Origin: Tenacibaculum sp. 190130A14a
GTDB taxonomy: Bacteria > Bacteroidota > Bacteroidia > Flavobacteriales > Flavobacteriaceae
Length of the DNA: 64,000 nt
Direction: 5' to 3'
Assembly: GCF_964048965.1 (NCBI RefSeq)
Contig: NZ_OZ040189.1
Coordinates: forward strand, 124,001 to 188,000
The notes beneath the pieces were generated by a model, which did not search any database, had not been told where the DNA came from, and worked only from the letters and a program-made list of their open reading frames with translations. The position numbers were made by a program, and so were the translations under genes. Shown here piece after piece: positions 56,121 to 63,535 of the stretch (its first letter is position 1; the number at the start of each line of letters is the position of its first letter).

Positions 56121-58727
56121 ATGCATGCACATATATATGGAAAAAAACACTTTAAACACAAAACCAATTTTAAAGACTTGGTCGTGTTTTCAGATGTAAC
56201 ACAAAATAAAATTGCAACAGAACTGCCCAGTGAAACCCTGTATTTTGAAATAGAAAAAGGATATGACGATGCTGATAAATGGTTTATTCATTTGAATAGC
56301 ACATTGTCTGGAGAGTATGGAGATTTTTATACTCAAGAAAACCCAACTCCAGTTGGAGAAATAAAGAAATTACAATACGATACCGATAATGATATCAGTG
56401 CTTTAAATGGTTTTTTAATAGATGGTGCATTACCCTATTATAAAATTAACGAACGATTTTATGTAAAAATAGAAAACGCAGCACTTTTAGATGAAGTGTT
56501 TGTGGGTAAACAATCCAAAAGTAACCAAAAAAGTATTGAATACGATGCTTTTACTACGGTGTTTATTTCAGAAGATGGAGCACAACTATTACAAGCCTAT
56601 GAGGCGATACAGCAAGTAAATGCACATGAAGTAGTCATTTTTATCGAACGTAATTCGGGCACCAATGCGTTTGGAACAGTATTTAGAATTAAAAAAGGAG
56701 CAAATGTAAAAGCACTTATAGAAACAAACAGAACTCGAATTGCTGAAATAGCAAGAGCGTATGGAGTTGATGTTCTTGCAAATGAGTTAAGTACCATGAT
56801 TGCCGAGGAGCTCAAGAAGCAAAAAGAAAGTAAGTTTTACTTTATGTTGCCTTCAGGAGGAGGTAGGATTATTCGTTGGACGGCAAATGCTACCTTAGGA
56901 ACTGTTTCAGAAATATTCAAAGAAGTGAGTAGTGGAATAGAAGGTTTTAAGCTAGGAGATGATTATTGGAAAACAGAAGTTGATGGAAAAGAAAACCCTA
57001 AGTACAACCCTTTGTTACCGAAACTGAATTTCAATAAAAGTTTTTCGTCAGAAGAACTGGCAAACAAAATATACAAAGAACGTATAGTACCATTAGAAAT
57101 ACCCATTGTAAGTTTTGCAAAAGAACTCAATGAACATTGGTTGTTTAAAAAAATAGTTCCTTTTAAAAGCGAACGAATTTTAAAGTTGTTTCAAAACATA
57201 CCTAGTATTCTTAAAGAGTTTTTTGACGGAGTAAAAAACAACCTTCAAAACTCCTATAATTTTGTTAATGGATTGCTGGTAGGACTGCTTAACAGTATTA
57301 TTGATTTTTTCAAGTCTATCTTCGATATTTTAGCTATTTTGGTAGATGTTTTGAATGGAATTATCCAGTCAACAAAGTTCTTTGAAAAGCCAGGGTATTA
57401 CTTTAGTATGTTGGTAGAAGGTTTTGAAAACCTGATAGATTTGGTACTTAATACGTTTACACTAAAAAACTTAAAAGCCTGGGTACAATTTCTAATATAC
57501 TTACCAATAGCAACAGCACAAGTGTTAGTAGGTTTGTATACAAAAGCTTCCAATACAAGTGTTACTATCGATCCTGGAGCACTGGGTTATTATACCGGAT
57601 TTTTGGTAGGATTTATTGCTTCAGAAGTAGTACAGTTTATTGCTACTGGAGGAACCGCCAATATTGCAAAAGCAACCAGAGCAGTATTAAAGTCTTATAA
57701 AGAATTAGCGAAGGTAGTTGTTGAAAAAACAGTACAAACAACAGAGCTAACGGTAGAGATAGTGTTAGCAATGTATAGGAAGTTAGATGAGTTTGTTAAA
57801 AATATTCCTAAACATTTAGATGATTTAAAAACTTGGGTAAAGGAGTTTGTTGCTGGTCTGCAAGCTAAGGCTTTGGTTATAGATAGTGTAACCTATACTT
57901 TAGTAGACCCGCTTTCGATATTCGCTAATAGTCTTTTTAAGCTGTTCAAAGCAAATGCATGGAAAAAACTGAATAATATTGGGGTTTCTATGTTGAAAAA
58001 TGAAGAGGGGCTGTATACTTTTTATTATAATGATAAAAAACTAGAAGAAGGGTTAACTCAAGATCAAGCTGAAGAATTCTTAAGGGAGTTATTTGTAAAG
58101 TCTAAGGATAAATCAGATGAAACTGTTAAAAGATATTTGGATGAAATTTTAAATATTGTGGGGGGAGCGGTTGATATTTTTTCAAAAGGTAAAATTATTG
58201 CAAAATTTACTAAAGGGAAAGAGTTAAAGCTTTTAGGAAGGAAGTTTAGAAGAATTTATGGAAGTTCTACTATAGAGCTTAAGCCTAATGCTACTGTAGC
58301 TATAACAGGTTTGTTAAAAGATGTTATGAGGATTAAGGAGCTTGGGGAGAAGGTGCCAGGTTTATGGAAGCAAGGGATAAATATTGGAGGAACGGATTTA
58401 CTGTCATCCCCAATTTGGTTTAAGATTAAAGAAACTTATAAAGGAATTGAAAAATCTGATCCTAAATTGTATTGGAAAAATGTAACGGATGATTTTTGGG
58501 ATCAGGTAAATAAACCGTGGTTAGATGAGGTAATAAGTAGAGGAGATGATGTTCGTTTTGTGACAAACCCTAACTTAGAAACTGCTAAATATGTTTACTT
58601 GAAAGAGTTAGATAAATATGCTGTTGGAGTTGATGGAAAAAAGGTTAAGACGATTTTTGGAAGAGAAGTAGATTATTTAAAAGAAAATGGCTATCAAATA
58701 ATAGGTGAAATAGCATCAAAAAAATAA
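56121..58727 (+). CDS. Polymorphic-toxin-like protein with hydrophobic middle and variable C-terminal domain
   Basis: 868 residues with no signal peptide. The N-terminal third is soluble. A middle part (about 370-550) has several hydrophobic helices (FVNGLLVGLLNSIIDFFKSIFDILAILVDVL; YYTGFLVGFIASEVVQFIA), a common layout for membrane-crossing toxin carriers. The C-terminal 100 residues (WLDEVISRGDDVRFVTNP, then IFGREVDYLKENGY) resemble toxin tips on Bacteroidetes polymorphic and Rhs-type toxins. The next gene is small and very acidic, fitting an immunity protein. Toxic activity is inferred. Confidence 0.65.
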   Translation: MHAHIYGKKHFKHKTNFKDLVVFSDVTQNKIATELPSETLYFEIEKGYDDADKWFIHLNSTLSGEYGDFYTQENPTPVGEIKKLQYDTDNDISALNGFLIDGALPYYKINERFYVKIENAALLDEVFVGKQSKSNQKSIEYDAFTTVFISEDGAQLLQAYEAIQQVNAHEVVIFIERNSGTNAFGTVFRIKKGANVKALIETNRTRIAEIARAYGVDVLANELSTMIAEELKKQKESKFYFMLPSGGGRIIRWTANATLGTVSEIFKEVSSGIEGFKLGDDYWKTEVDGKENPKYNPLLPKLNFNKSFSSEELANKIYKERIVPLEIPIVSFAKELNEHWLFKKIVPFKSERILKLFQNIPSILKEFFDGVKNNLQNSYNFVNGLLVGLLNSIIDFFKSIFDILAILVDVLNGIIQSTKFFEKPGYYFSMLVEGFENLIDLVLNTFTLKNLKAWVQFLIYLPIATAQVLVGLYTKASNTSVTIDPGALGYYTGFLVGFIASEVVQFIATGGTANIAKATRAVLKSYKELAKVVVEKTVQTTELTVEIVLAMYRKLDEFVKNIPKHLDDLKTWVKEFVAGLQAKALVIDSVTYTLVDPLSIFANSLFKLFKANAWKKLNNIGVSMLKNEEGLYTFYYNDKKLEEGLTQDQAEEFLRELFVKSKDKSDETVKRYLDEILNIVGGAVDIFSKGKIIAKFTKGKELKLLGRKFRRIYGSSTIELKPNATVAITGLLKDVMRIKELGEKVPGLWKQGINIGGTDLLSSPIWFKIKETYKGIEKSDPKLYWKNVTDDFWDQVNKPWLDEVISRGDDVRFVTNPNLETAKYVYLKELDKYAVGVDGKKVKTIFGREVDYLKENGYQIIGEIASKK

Positions 58728-58746
58728 AATTAAAGATTATAGTATT

Positions 58747-59193
58747 ATGAATAGTGAAGAAAAATATATTCCAAAGAGTTATCTCACAGTAGAAATGATT
58801 AAGGAAGTTATGGAAGAGTTTGATTGGCCTTCTCAGTACGAGGTATTTGAGGATGATGAAATGGTGAATACTTTTATCGTTAAATTTTTAGCATGTGAAA
58901 TTGAGTTATATGATGTTCCAGAAGATGGAATTAATCTGACTTTTTTAACTTATGATTTTGGTAAAAAATTAGATGCTGAATATTCAGAGGTGGTGTATTT
59001 AGAGTGTATAGATAATTATAATCCAGAAAAAGATATAGATGTTGAGTATAATAGTTATACGGATAGGGTGGATGATACAAGAAGAATGGTTAGAAACAAA
59101 ATGAAAAACTTACAGTATTATCATTTAGGATTTATTAAAGGAGATAATCATGACTGGGTTAATAAATTCTTAGATAGAAAAAATAGTTTGTAA
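58747..59193 (+). CDS. Small acidic protein, probable immunity protein
   Basis: 148 residues, strongly acidic (EVMEEFDWPSQYEVFEDDEM, DVPEDGINL, DNYNPEKDIDVEYN), cytoplasmic, no recognised family. It starts 20 bp after the toxin-like gene, the standard position and charge for an immunity protein. Function is an inference from context. Confidence 0.6.
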   Translation: MNSEEKYIPKSYLTVEMIKEVMEEFDWPSQYEVFEDDEMVNTFIVKFLACEIELYDVPEDGINLTFLTYDFGKKLDAEYSEVVYLECIDNYNPEKDIDVEYNSYTDRVDDTRRMVRNKMKNLQYYHLGFIKGDNHDWVNKFLDRKNSL

Positions 59194-59289
59194 AGAGTTG
59201 TTGTTTTTATTGATTCTGGAATTATGGAGAATGAAGAGTTTGGTTTGTTAACAGATGATAGACCTACGAATAAACCTTGGGAGCAATAA
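59194..59289 (+). pseudogene. Coding remnant in frame with the immunity gene
   Basis: Directly after the immunity stop codon (TAA 59191-59193) the same frame stays open for 31 codons to TAA 59287, encoding SGIMENEEFGLLTDDRPTNK followed by PWEQ. An internal ATG at 59224 could give a 21-residue peptide. It looks like the tail of another toxin/immunity gene left after exchange of cassettes, or a read-through extension. Confidence 0.35.
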
Positions 59290-59305
59290 TTAGAAATTAA
59301 TATGT

Positions 59306-59336
59306 AAAAACCCACCTAAATTTAGGTGGGTTTTTT
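59306..59336 (+). terminator. Intrinsic terminator after the toxin/immunity genes
   Basis: A 15-bp perfect stem AAAAACCCACCTAAA and its complement, followed by Ts. Confidence 0.9.
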
Positions 59337-59472
59337 ATTGGAAGATGTTGGGTGTTGTTTATTAATTTAAAACGTATTCTTAATTAAAAACAACGAATTC
59401 TTATTTTAACAAAACAATATAAAAGTGTTAACAAAGTTTTAAAACATATGTTAATATGTTTATATTAGTCTA

Positions 59473-59883
59473 ATGAAAAAAATAGTTATGAAAAATCCAA
59501 AAATTAGTTATGAGAGGTTATTTAAAATAACCTGTAAAAAAAGTGTTGTTTGTTTGGCAGGATCTATGTCTGTTATAAATGGAAAAGTATCTGAAAAGAA
59601 CTTTGAAAACGAAGTTTACAAGGTTACTTTTTCTGCAATTGTAAAAGATATAAAAATAATGAAAAGTATTATGTTTACTGCTAATGAATGTATTTGTGAA
59701 ATAGAAATTAAGAAGCTCAAAGAACAACTAGGAATTGTTTTAGAAGGAGATGGAATGCGTTTTAAAATAGTTTCTTTTAAGCATAATTTTACACTTCAGT
59801 TTGATCAATTGAATAGTGCTTTTGTAAATACCAGTTCTGTAAAAAATGGAGTAATTTTCTTTGATAAGGATAAATTAGAATAA
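59473..59883 (+). CDS. Small protein of unknown function in the repressor-controlled locus
   Basis: 136 residues. Basic N-terminus (MKKIVMKNPKISYERLFKITCKK), then a mixed alpha/beta pattern with VVCLAGSMSVINGKVSE and KIVSFKHNFTLQFDQ. No signal peptide and no family recognised. The start may be the first ATG or that five codons later. It lies between the toxin/immunity terminator and the second regulon promoter, with its own weak TATGTTTA-like element. It could be a second immunity protein or a regulator. Confidence 0.6.
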   Translation: MKKIVMKNPKISYERLFKITCKKSVVCLAGSMSVINGKVSEKNFENEVYKVTFSAIVKDIKIMKSIMFTANECICEIEIKKLKEQLGIVLEGDGMRFKIVSFKHNFTLQFDQLNSAFVNTSSVKNGVIFFDKDKLE

Positions 59884-59900
59884 TTCTAAACTAAAACATT

Positions 59901-59960
59901 ATACAAAATAAATTGTAATTTGTTTTGTTTAGTATGTAATATGTTGTATATTTGTATTGC
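59901..59960 (+). promoter_or_regulatory. Promoter/operator copy B of the S24-repressor regulon
   Basis: -33 TTTG (59924-59927), 19-nt spacer, TATATTTG -7 (59947-59954), and half-sites ATACAAAAT (59901) and ATGTTGTAT (59941) exactly 40 bp apart, as in copy A. Over 40 aligned positions 33 are identical to copy A. It drives the hydrolase, holin and probably the fibre genes. The gap from 59961 to 60111 holds no gene. Confidence 0.7.
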
Positions 59961-60111
59961 TTTTCTAATAGTTTAATTATTTATTAACCCATTATGTTAC
60001 GCAGAAACTAAAAAAGTTGAGATTAACCCCGAATCTGGTCAAGAAAAATGAAAAAGAATCTAAAACTTCAAAGTTTATATCTGCTAACGCTTAAAAGAAT
60101 CAAACATTTGT

Positions 60112-60543
60112 ATGAATAGTTTATTATCAACAGCGTTATCGCAATACGGAGTTAAAGAGGTAAATGGCTCCAAAGATCATCCACAAATTCTAAATTATTT
60201 TAAATCTTTAGGATTTGAAGAGTCTAAATTTAAAGACGAAACTGCTTGGTGTAGTGCCTTTGCAAATTGGGTAGCAAAACAAGCAGGTTATGAATACTCT
60301 AATAAATTAACAGCGCGTAGCTGGCTAGCAGTTGGAGCTTCTACAAGCAACCCACAACCAGGAGATGTTGTAGTGCTATGGAGAGAAAGCCCTAATAGTT
60401 GGAAAGGGCACGTTGGTTTTTTAATAAAAGAAACCAAACGCTATGTGTATTTGTTAGGAGGTAATCAAGGAAATAGTGTAAGTATAAAGGCATACCCTAA
60501 AAATAGGGTACTAGATGTAAGAAAGTTGAAAAAGAATGGATAA
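60112..60543 (+). CDS. TIGR02594-type cysteine peptidoglycan hydrolase (endolysin-like)
   Basis: 143 residues. The papain-like catalytic residues are Cys in ETAWCSAFANWVAKQAG, His in WKGHVGFLI and a polar third residue in LLGGNQGNSV, the NlpC/P60-CHAP-like layout of the TIGR02594 family. No signal peptide, so it needs a holin to cross the membrane; the holin gene overlaps its end by 8 bp. Together they make a lysis module. It cuts peptidoglycan peptides or cross-bridges; the exact bond is unknown. Confidence 0.82.
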   Translation: MNSLLSTALSQYGVKEVNGSKDHPQILNYFKSLGFEESKFKDETAWCSAFANWVAKQAGYEYSNKLTARSWLAVGASTSNPQPGDVVVLWRESPNSWKGHVGFLIKETKRYVYLLGGNQGNSVSIKAYPKNRVLDVRKLKKNG

Positions 60544-60964
60544 GTTATCACATATCATTTTTTGGCTATTAGCTTTACTATCGCCTTTAAATGGAGTGTT
60601 AACAACCATGATGTTATTAATAGTAGTTGATTTTATTACTGGGTCATATGCAGCCATAAAAAATAATGTTCCTATTCGAAGTATTCGTTTGGGACATACA
60701 GTATCTAAATTTTTTATATATAACCTTGTAATAATTTCAGCATATTTTTTAGAAAAACACATTGTAAATGAAGTTCCTTTTTTAAAAATAATAGCAGGAT
60801 TCATTGCTGTGACTGAGATTAAATCAATTTTAGAGAACTACAATAAAATTTATGGAGTAAACCCCTTTAGAGCATTGCATAATTTGTTAAAACAAACAGG
60901 TTTGCAAAGTACCTTAGAGCAAGGTGCCGAAAAACAAAAGAACGAAGAAAAAGAAAAAGTTTAG
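60536..60964 (+). CDS. Phage holin family protein
   Basis: 142 residues with about three membrane helices (IIFWLLALLSPLNGVLTTMMLLIVV; FIYNLVIISAYFLE; FLKIIAGFIAVTEI) and a charged C-terminal tail (KQKNEEKEKEKV-like). The VVDFITGSYAAIKNN motif is characteristic of the phage holin 4 (toxin-secretion/lysis) family. It would form membrane lesions releasing the endolysin. It overlaps the hydrolase gene by 8 bp and its stop codon is followed at once by the first fibre-module terminator. Confidence 0.85.
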   Translation: MDKLSHIIFWLLALLSPLNGVLTTMMLLIVVDFITGSYAAIKNNVPIRSIRLGHTVSKFFIYNLVIISAYFLEKHIVNEVPFLKIIAGFIAVTEIKSILENYNKIYGVNPFRALHNLLKQTGLQSTLEQGAEKQKNEEKEKV

Positions 60965-61200
60965 TCGCTAACATAGTTTTTAGCGCCTCTTTTTTATCAA
61001 AAACAATTTAAAAACGATAAAAAAGAAGAAAAATGAAAAAAAGCAAAGAAGAATTAAAACAATTTTTTGAAACAGGTGACAAACCTACACAACAACAATA
61101 TGCCGATTTAATCGATAGCTATATCGATGCCAAACAACCACAAGGAGAAGCTAATAGAAGATTTGTAATTGATGAAACAGGAGAAGTAAGTGTTGCTTTA
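60957..61200 (+). repeat. Fibre module leader and N-terminal block, copy 1
   Basis: A leader of about 75 bp (hairpin CGCTAA/TTAGCG at 60966-60985, then cctctttttt and AAAACAATTTAAAAACG) plus the first about 55 codons. The same unit occurs at 61508-61752 and 63302-63535 with high DNA identity; sequence after it differs. Confidence 0.85.
60966..60995 (+). terminator. Module terminator 1
   Basis: Hairpin CGCTAA/TTAGCG followed by a T-run, directly after the holin stop. Its position in front of each fibre gene suggests partial termination. Confidence 0.6.
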
Positions 61201-61500
61201 GATACGCAAGGAGGAGATACTATTGTAAAAGTATTTGATCTTGCTGCCTTAAATGCAATTGATAGTGTTTCTTATGAGTTAGCACATAATTTTAATATTA
61301 AAACTCATGTCAGAGTTGATGTATTAACTGGAGATGGATATCTAGATGCTCCTTTATCTACAAGTTTGCGTCAAAAAGTTGTATTAGACAATGCTGGAGT
61401 GATAACTTATGGAGCAAACTTATTAGAGTTTTCTGGTTGGGAAATACCTGCAAATGAGTTGTCAAGTCATAAATTGTTAATAGAATATATATCAAATTAA
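61033..61500 (+). CDS. Fibre-like protein 1
   Basis: 155 residues. The N-terminal domain (about 1-55, KKSKEELKQFFETGDKPTQQ and QYADLIDSYIDAKQPQG) is shared with the two following genes and resembles the attachment domain of Bacteroidetes phage tail-fibre proteins. The C-terminal 95 residues are short and beta-rich (VLDNAGVITYGANLLEFSGW), perhaps a minimal tip or a fibre truncated from a longer form. No signal peptide. Confidence 0.7.
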   Translation: MKKSKEELKQFFETGDKPTQQQYADLIDSYIDAKQPQGEANRRFVIDETGEVSVALDTQGGDTIVKVFDLAALNAIDSVSYELAHNFNIKTHVRVDVLTGDGYLDAPLSTSLRQKVVLDNAGVITYGANLLEFSGWEIPANELSSHKLLIEYISN

Positions 61501-61507
61501 TTAAAAC

Positions 61508-61752
61508 AAAGTTTAGTCGCTAGCATTGTTTTTAGCGCCTCTTTTTTATCAAAAACAATTTAAAAACGATAAAAAAGAAGAAAAATGAAAAAAAGCAAAG
61601 AAGAATTAAAACAATTTTTTGAAACAGGAGACAAGCCTTCACAAGAGCAATATGCTGATTTAATCGATAGCTATATCGATGCTAAACAACCACAAGGAGA
61701 AGCTAATAGAAGATTTGTAATTGATGAAACAGGGGAAGTAAGTGTTACTTCT
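61508..61752 (+). repeat. Fibre module leader and N-terminal block, copy 2
   Basis: Leader with hairpin CGCTA/TAGCG (61518-61537), T-run to 61547, AAAACAATTTAAAAACG, and the shared first codons from ATG 61585. Confidence 0.85.
61518..61547 (+). terminator. Module terminator 2
   Basis: Stem CGCTA / TAGCG with a T-run (61542-61547), in the same place relative to the next ATG as in modules 1 and 3. Confidence 0.6.
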
Positions 61753-63135
61753 GAACAAAAAAGTCCTAGCTATCAGGCAGGAACAAATATCAGCATTGAT
61801 AATGCAGATCCTAACAATCCAGTTATTAATGCTACGGTAGGAGAAACTGTAGACACGAGTAATTTGGTTCCTTTTACAGGAGGAGTTAAACAATTAGATT
61901 TAGCTAATGATATTAAGTTAGGTTCATTGTTAACGAAGGTAGGCAAAGCCAGACATAATGTTTATTTAAAGGATAAAGCAACAGGAAATAATATTGTAAA
62001 ACATCAAAATGAGTATTGGGATGGTTCTAAATGGCTACCAACATCTGGAATGATGATTGGTTTCAATACAGGAATAAATAACACAGGAGTAAATGCTAGT
62101 GGTTATGGAACGAACTCTTTAAAAGACAACACAGGAATAAATTCTAGCGGGTTTGGTAATGGAGCATTACAAAATAACGTTGGAGCAAATTCCAGTGGTT
62201 TTGGTGTATCAGCTCTTTTTAATAACACAGGAGTAAATGCCAGTGGTTTCGGATTGAATGCACTGAGTAGTAATACAGGTCATTATGTCAATGCTGTAGG
62301 AATAAATACGATGTTACTTAATACGGGTGATAATTCGAATGCTTTTGGATCGGGAGCACTAAGTAATAACTTAGGAGATAGATCTAATGGTTTTGGAAAT
62401 TACGCGTTACAATTTAATACTCAATATGATTGTAATGGATTTGGATATCATGCTTTGAATAAAAACTCTGGAATCAATTCAAATGGTATCGGAACTAACG
62501 CATTAAGATATAATTCAGGAAACGATTCTAATGGGATAGGTAACTCTGCTTTAATTAATAATCTTGGGGCAAGATCTATTGGAATAGGTAGTTATGCTTT
62601 AAGGTATAATGAAGGAGGTGATAATATTGCTATAGGTTATAGCTCGTTTGGGAGTTTTTACCCTGATATTTCAAAAGCCAAAACAATTCTGTCTTCTGAA
62701 GTTGATATTAATAATAATAGGGTTACCATGCTTAATCATGGGTTTGGAAATAATGGTAGTTTAGTGAACCTAAGATATAGTACAACAGGAACTGCTATTG
62801 GAGGACTAAATATCAATGGTATTTTCGTCTTTAAAATTATTGATTCTAACACATTAGAAGCTTCGAGTAATCTAATAAATGAAGGATCGGGACAACATAC
62901 CTTTACACCTCAATACACTTTTGTAAATACAACAACAATTGGTAATAATTCTCAACCTACAAAATCTAATCAAATAGTTTTAGGGAATACAAGTCTTAAC
63001 GAAGTAACAACTTCTGGAGATTATGTAAGTACAGGTATTGGTGGTAAAGGTTTGATATTAACCACGCCAGATGGTACAAAACAATATCGCATTAGCGTTG
63101 ATAACTCAGGTAGTATAATAACAACTTTAATTTAA
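61585..63135 (+). CDS. Fibre-like protein 2 with YadA-head-like repeats
   Basis: 516 residues. The shared attachment domain (1-55) is followed by a linker, then eleven full and one partial 16-residue repeats (167-355), consensus near TGxNSxGFGxxALxNN, with units such as TGVNASGFGLNALSSN. This is the pattern of trimeric YadA-like head domains and of many phage fibre shafts. The last 150 residues include VNTTTIGNNSQPTKSNQIVLG, a typical transition to a C-terminal tip. It likely forms a trimeric receptor-binding fibre. Confidence 0.8.
   Translation: MKKSKEELKQFFETGDKPSQEQYADLIDSYIDAKQPQGEANRRFVIDETGEVSVTSEQKSPSYQAGTNISIDNADPNNPVINATVGETVDTSNLVPFTGGVKQLDLANDIKLGSLLTKVGKARHNVYLKDKATGNNIVKHQNEYWDGSKWLPTSGMMIGFNTGINNTGVNASGYGTNSLKDNTGINSSGFGNGALQNNVGANSSGFGVSALFNNTGVNASGFGLNALSSNTGHYVNAVGINTMLLNTGDNSNAFGSGALSNNLGDRSNGFGNYALQFNTQYDCNGFGYHALNKNSGINSNGIGTNALRYNSGNDSNGIGNSALINNLGARSIGIGSYALRYNEGGDNIAIGYSSFGSFYPDISKAKTILSSEVDINNNRVTMLNHGFGNNGSLVNLRYSTTGTAIGGLNINGIFVFKIIDSNTLEASSNLINEGSGQHTFTPQYTFVNTTTIGNNSQPTKSNQIVLGNTSLNEVTTSGDYVSTGIGGKGLILTTPDGTKQYRISVDNSGSIITTLI
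62083..62649 (+). repeat. Tandem 48-bp coding repeats (YadA-like)
   Basis: Eleven full units of 48 bp (16 codons) and one partial unit encode the fibre shaft. DNA divergence between units is larger than in the thrombospondin repeats, so they are older. Confidence 0.8.
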
Positions 63136-63142
63136 ATTGATA

Positions 63143-63292
63143 ATGAATAAAGAACAAAAAGAAGCGATGACATTTTTAATTAGATGTACAGAATTTGCGC
63201 AAGGAAAGGGAATCTTAAGTTTATTAGAGGCTAATAAAGCATTTAATTCAATAAATGTATTAATACCACTGTTAGAGGAAAAAGAACAATAA
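63143..63292 (+). CDS. Small protein between fibre genes 2 and 3
   Basis: 49 residues, ATG at 63143, starting 7 bp after the fibre 2 stop codon. Sequence begins MNKEQKEAMTFLIRCTEFAQ and is mainly helical. No family recognised; the position suggests a fibre-assembly chaperone or a short remnant. Too short for many gene finders. Confidence 0.5.
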   Translation: MNKEQKEAMTFLIRCTEFAQGKGILSLLEANKAFNSINVLIPLLEEKEQ

Positions 63293-63301
63293 GAAATTTT
63301 A

Positions 63302-63535
63302 AAAGTTTAGTCGCTAGCATTCGTTTTTGGCGCCTCTTTTTTATTAAAAACAATAAAAAAGAAGAAAATGAAAAAAAGTAAAGAAGAATTAAAACAATAT
63401 TTTGAAACGGGAGACAAACCTACACAAGAACAATATGCCGATTTAATCGATAGCTATATCGATGTAAAACAACCTGCAGGAGAAGCTAATAGAAGATTTG
63501 TAATTGATGAAACCGGAGAAGTAAGTGTTGCTTCG
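63302..63535 (+). repeat. Fibre module leader and N-terminal block, copy 3
   Basis: Leader with hairpin CGCTA/TGGCG (one G-U pair, 63312-63332), T-run (63336-63342), and the shared N-terminal codons from ATG 63368. The leader is about 10 bp shorter than in copies 1 and 2. Confidence 0.85.
63312..63342 (+). terminator. Module terminator 3
   Basis: Stem CGCTA / TGGCG followed by a T-run, as in modules 1 and 2. Confidence 0.55.

Noticed and set aside
61033..63535. Repeated leaders as an insertion sequence or attachment sites
   Set aside because: No transposase, no terminal inverted repeats; each copy includes coding sequence of the same fibre domain, so gene duplication explains it.
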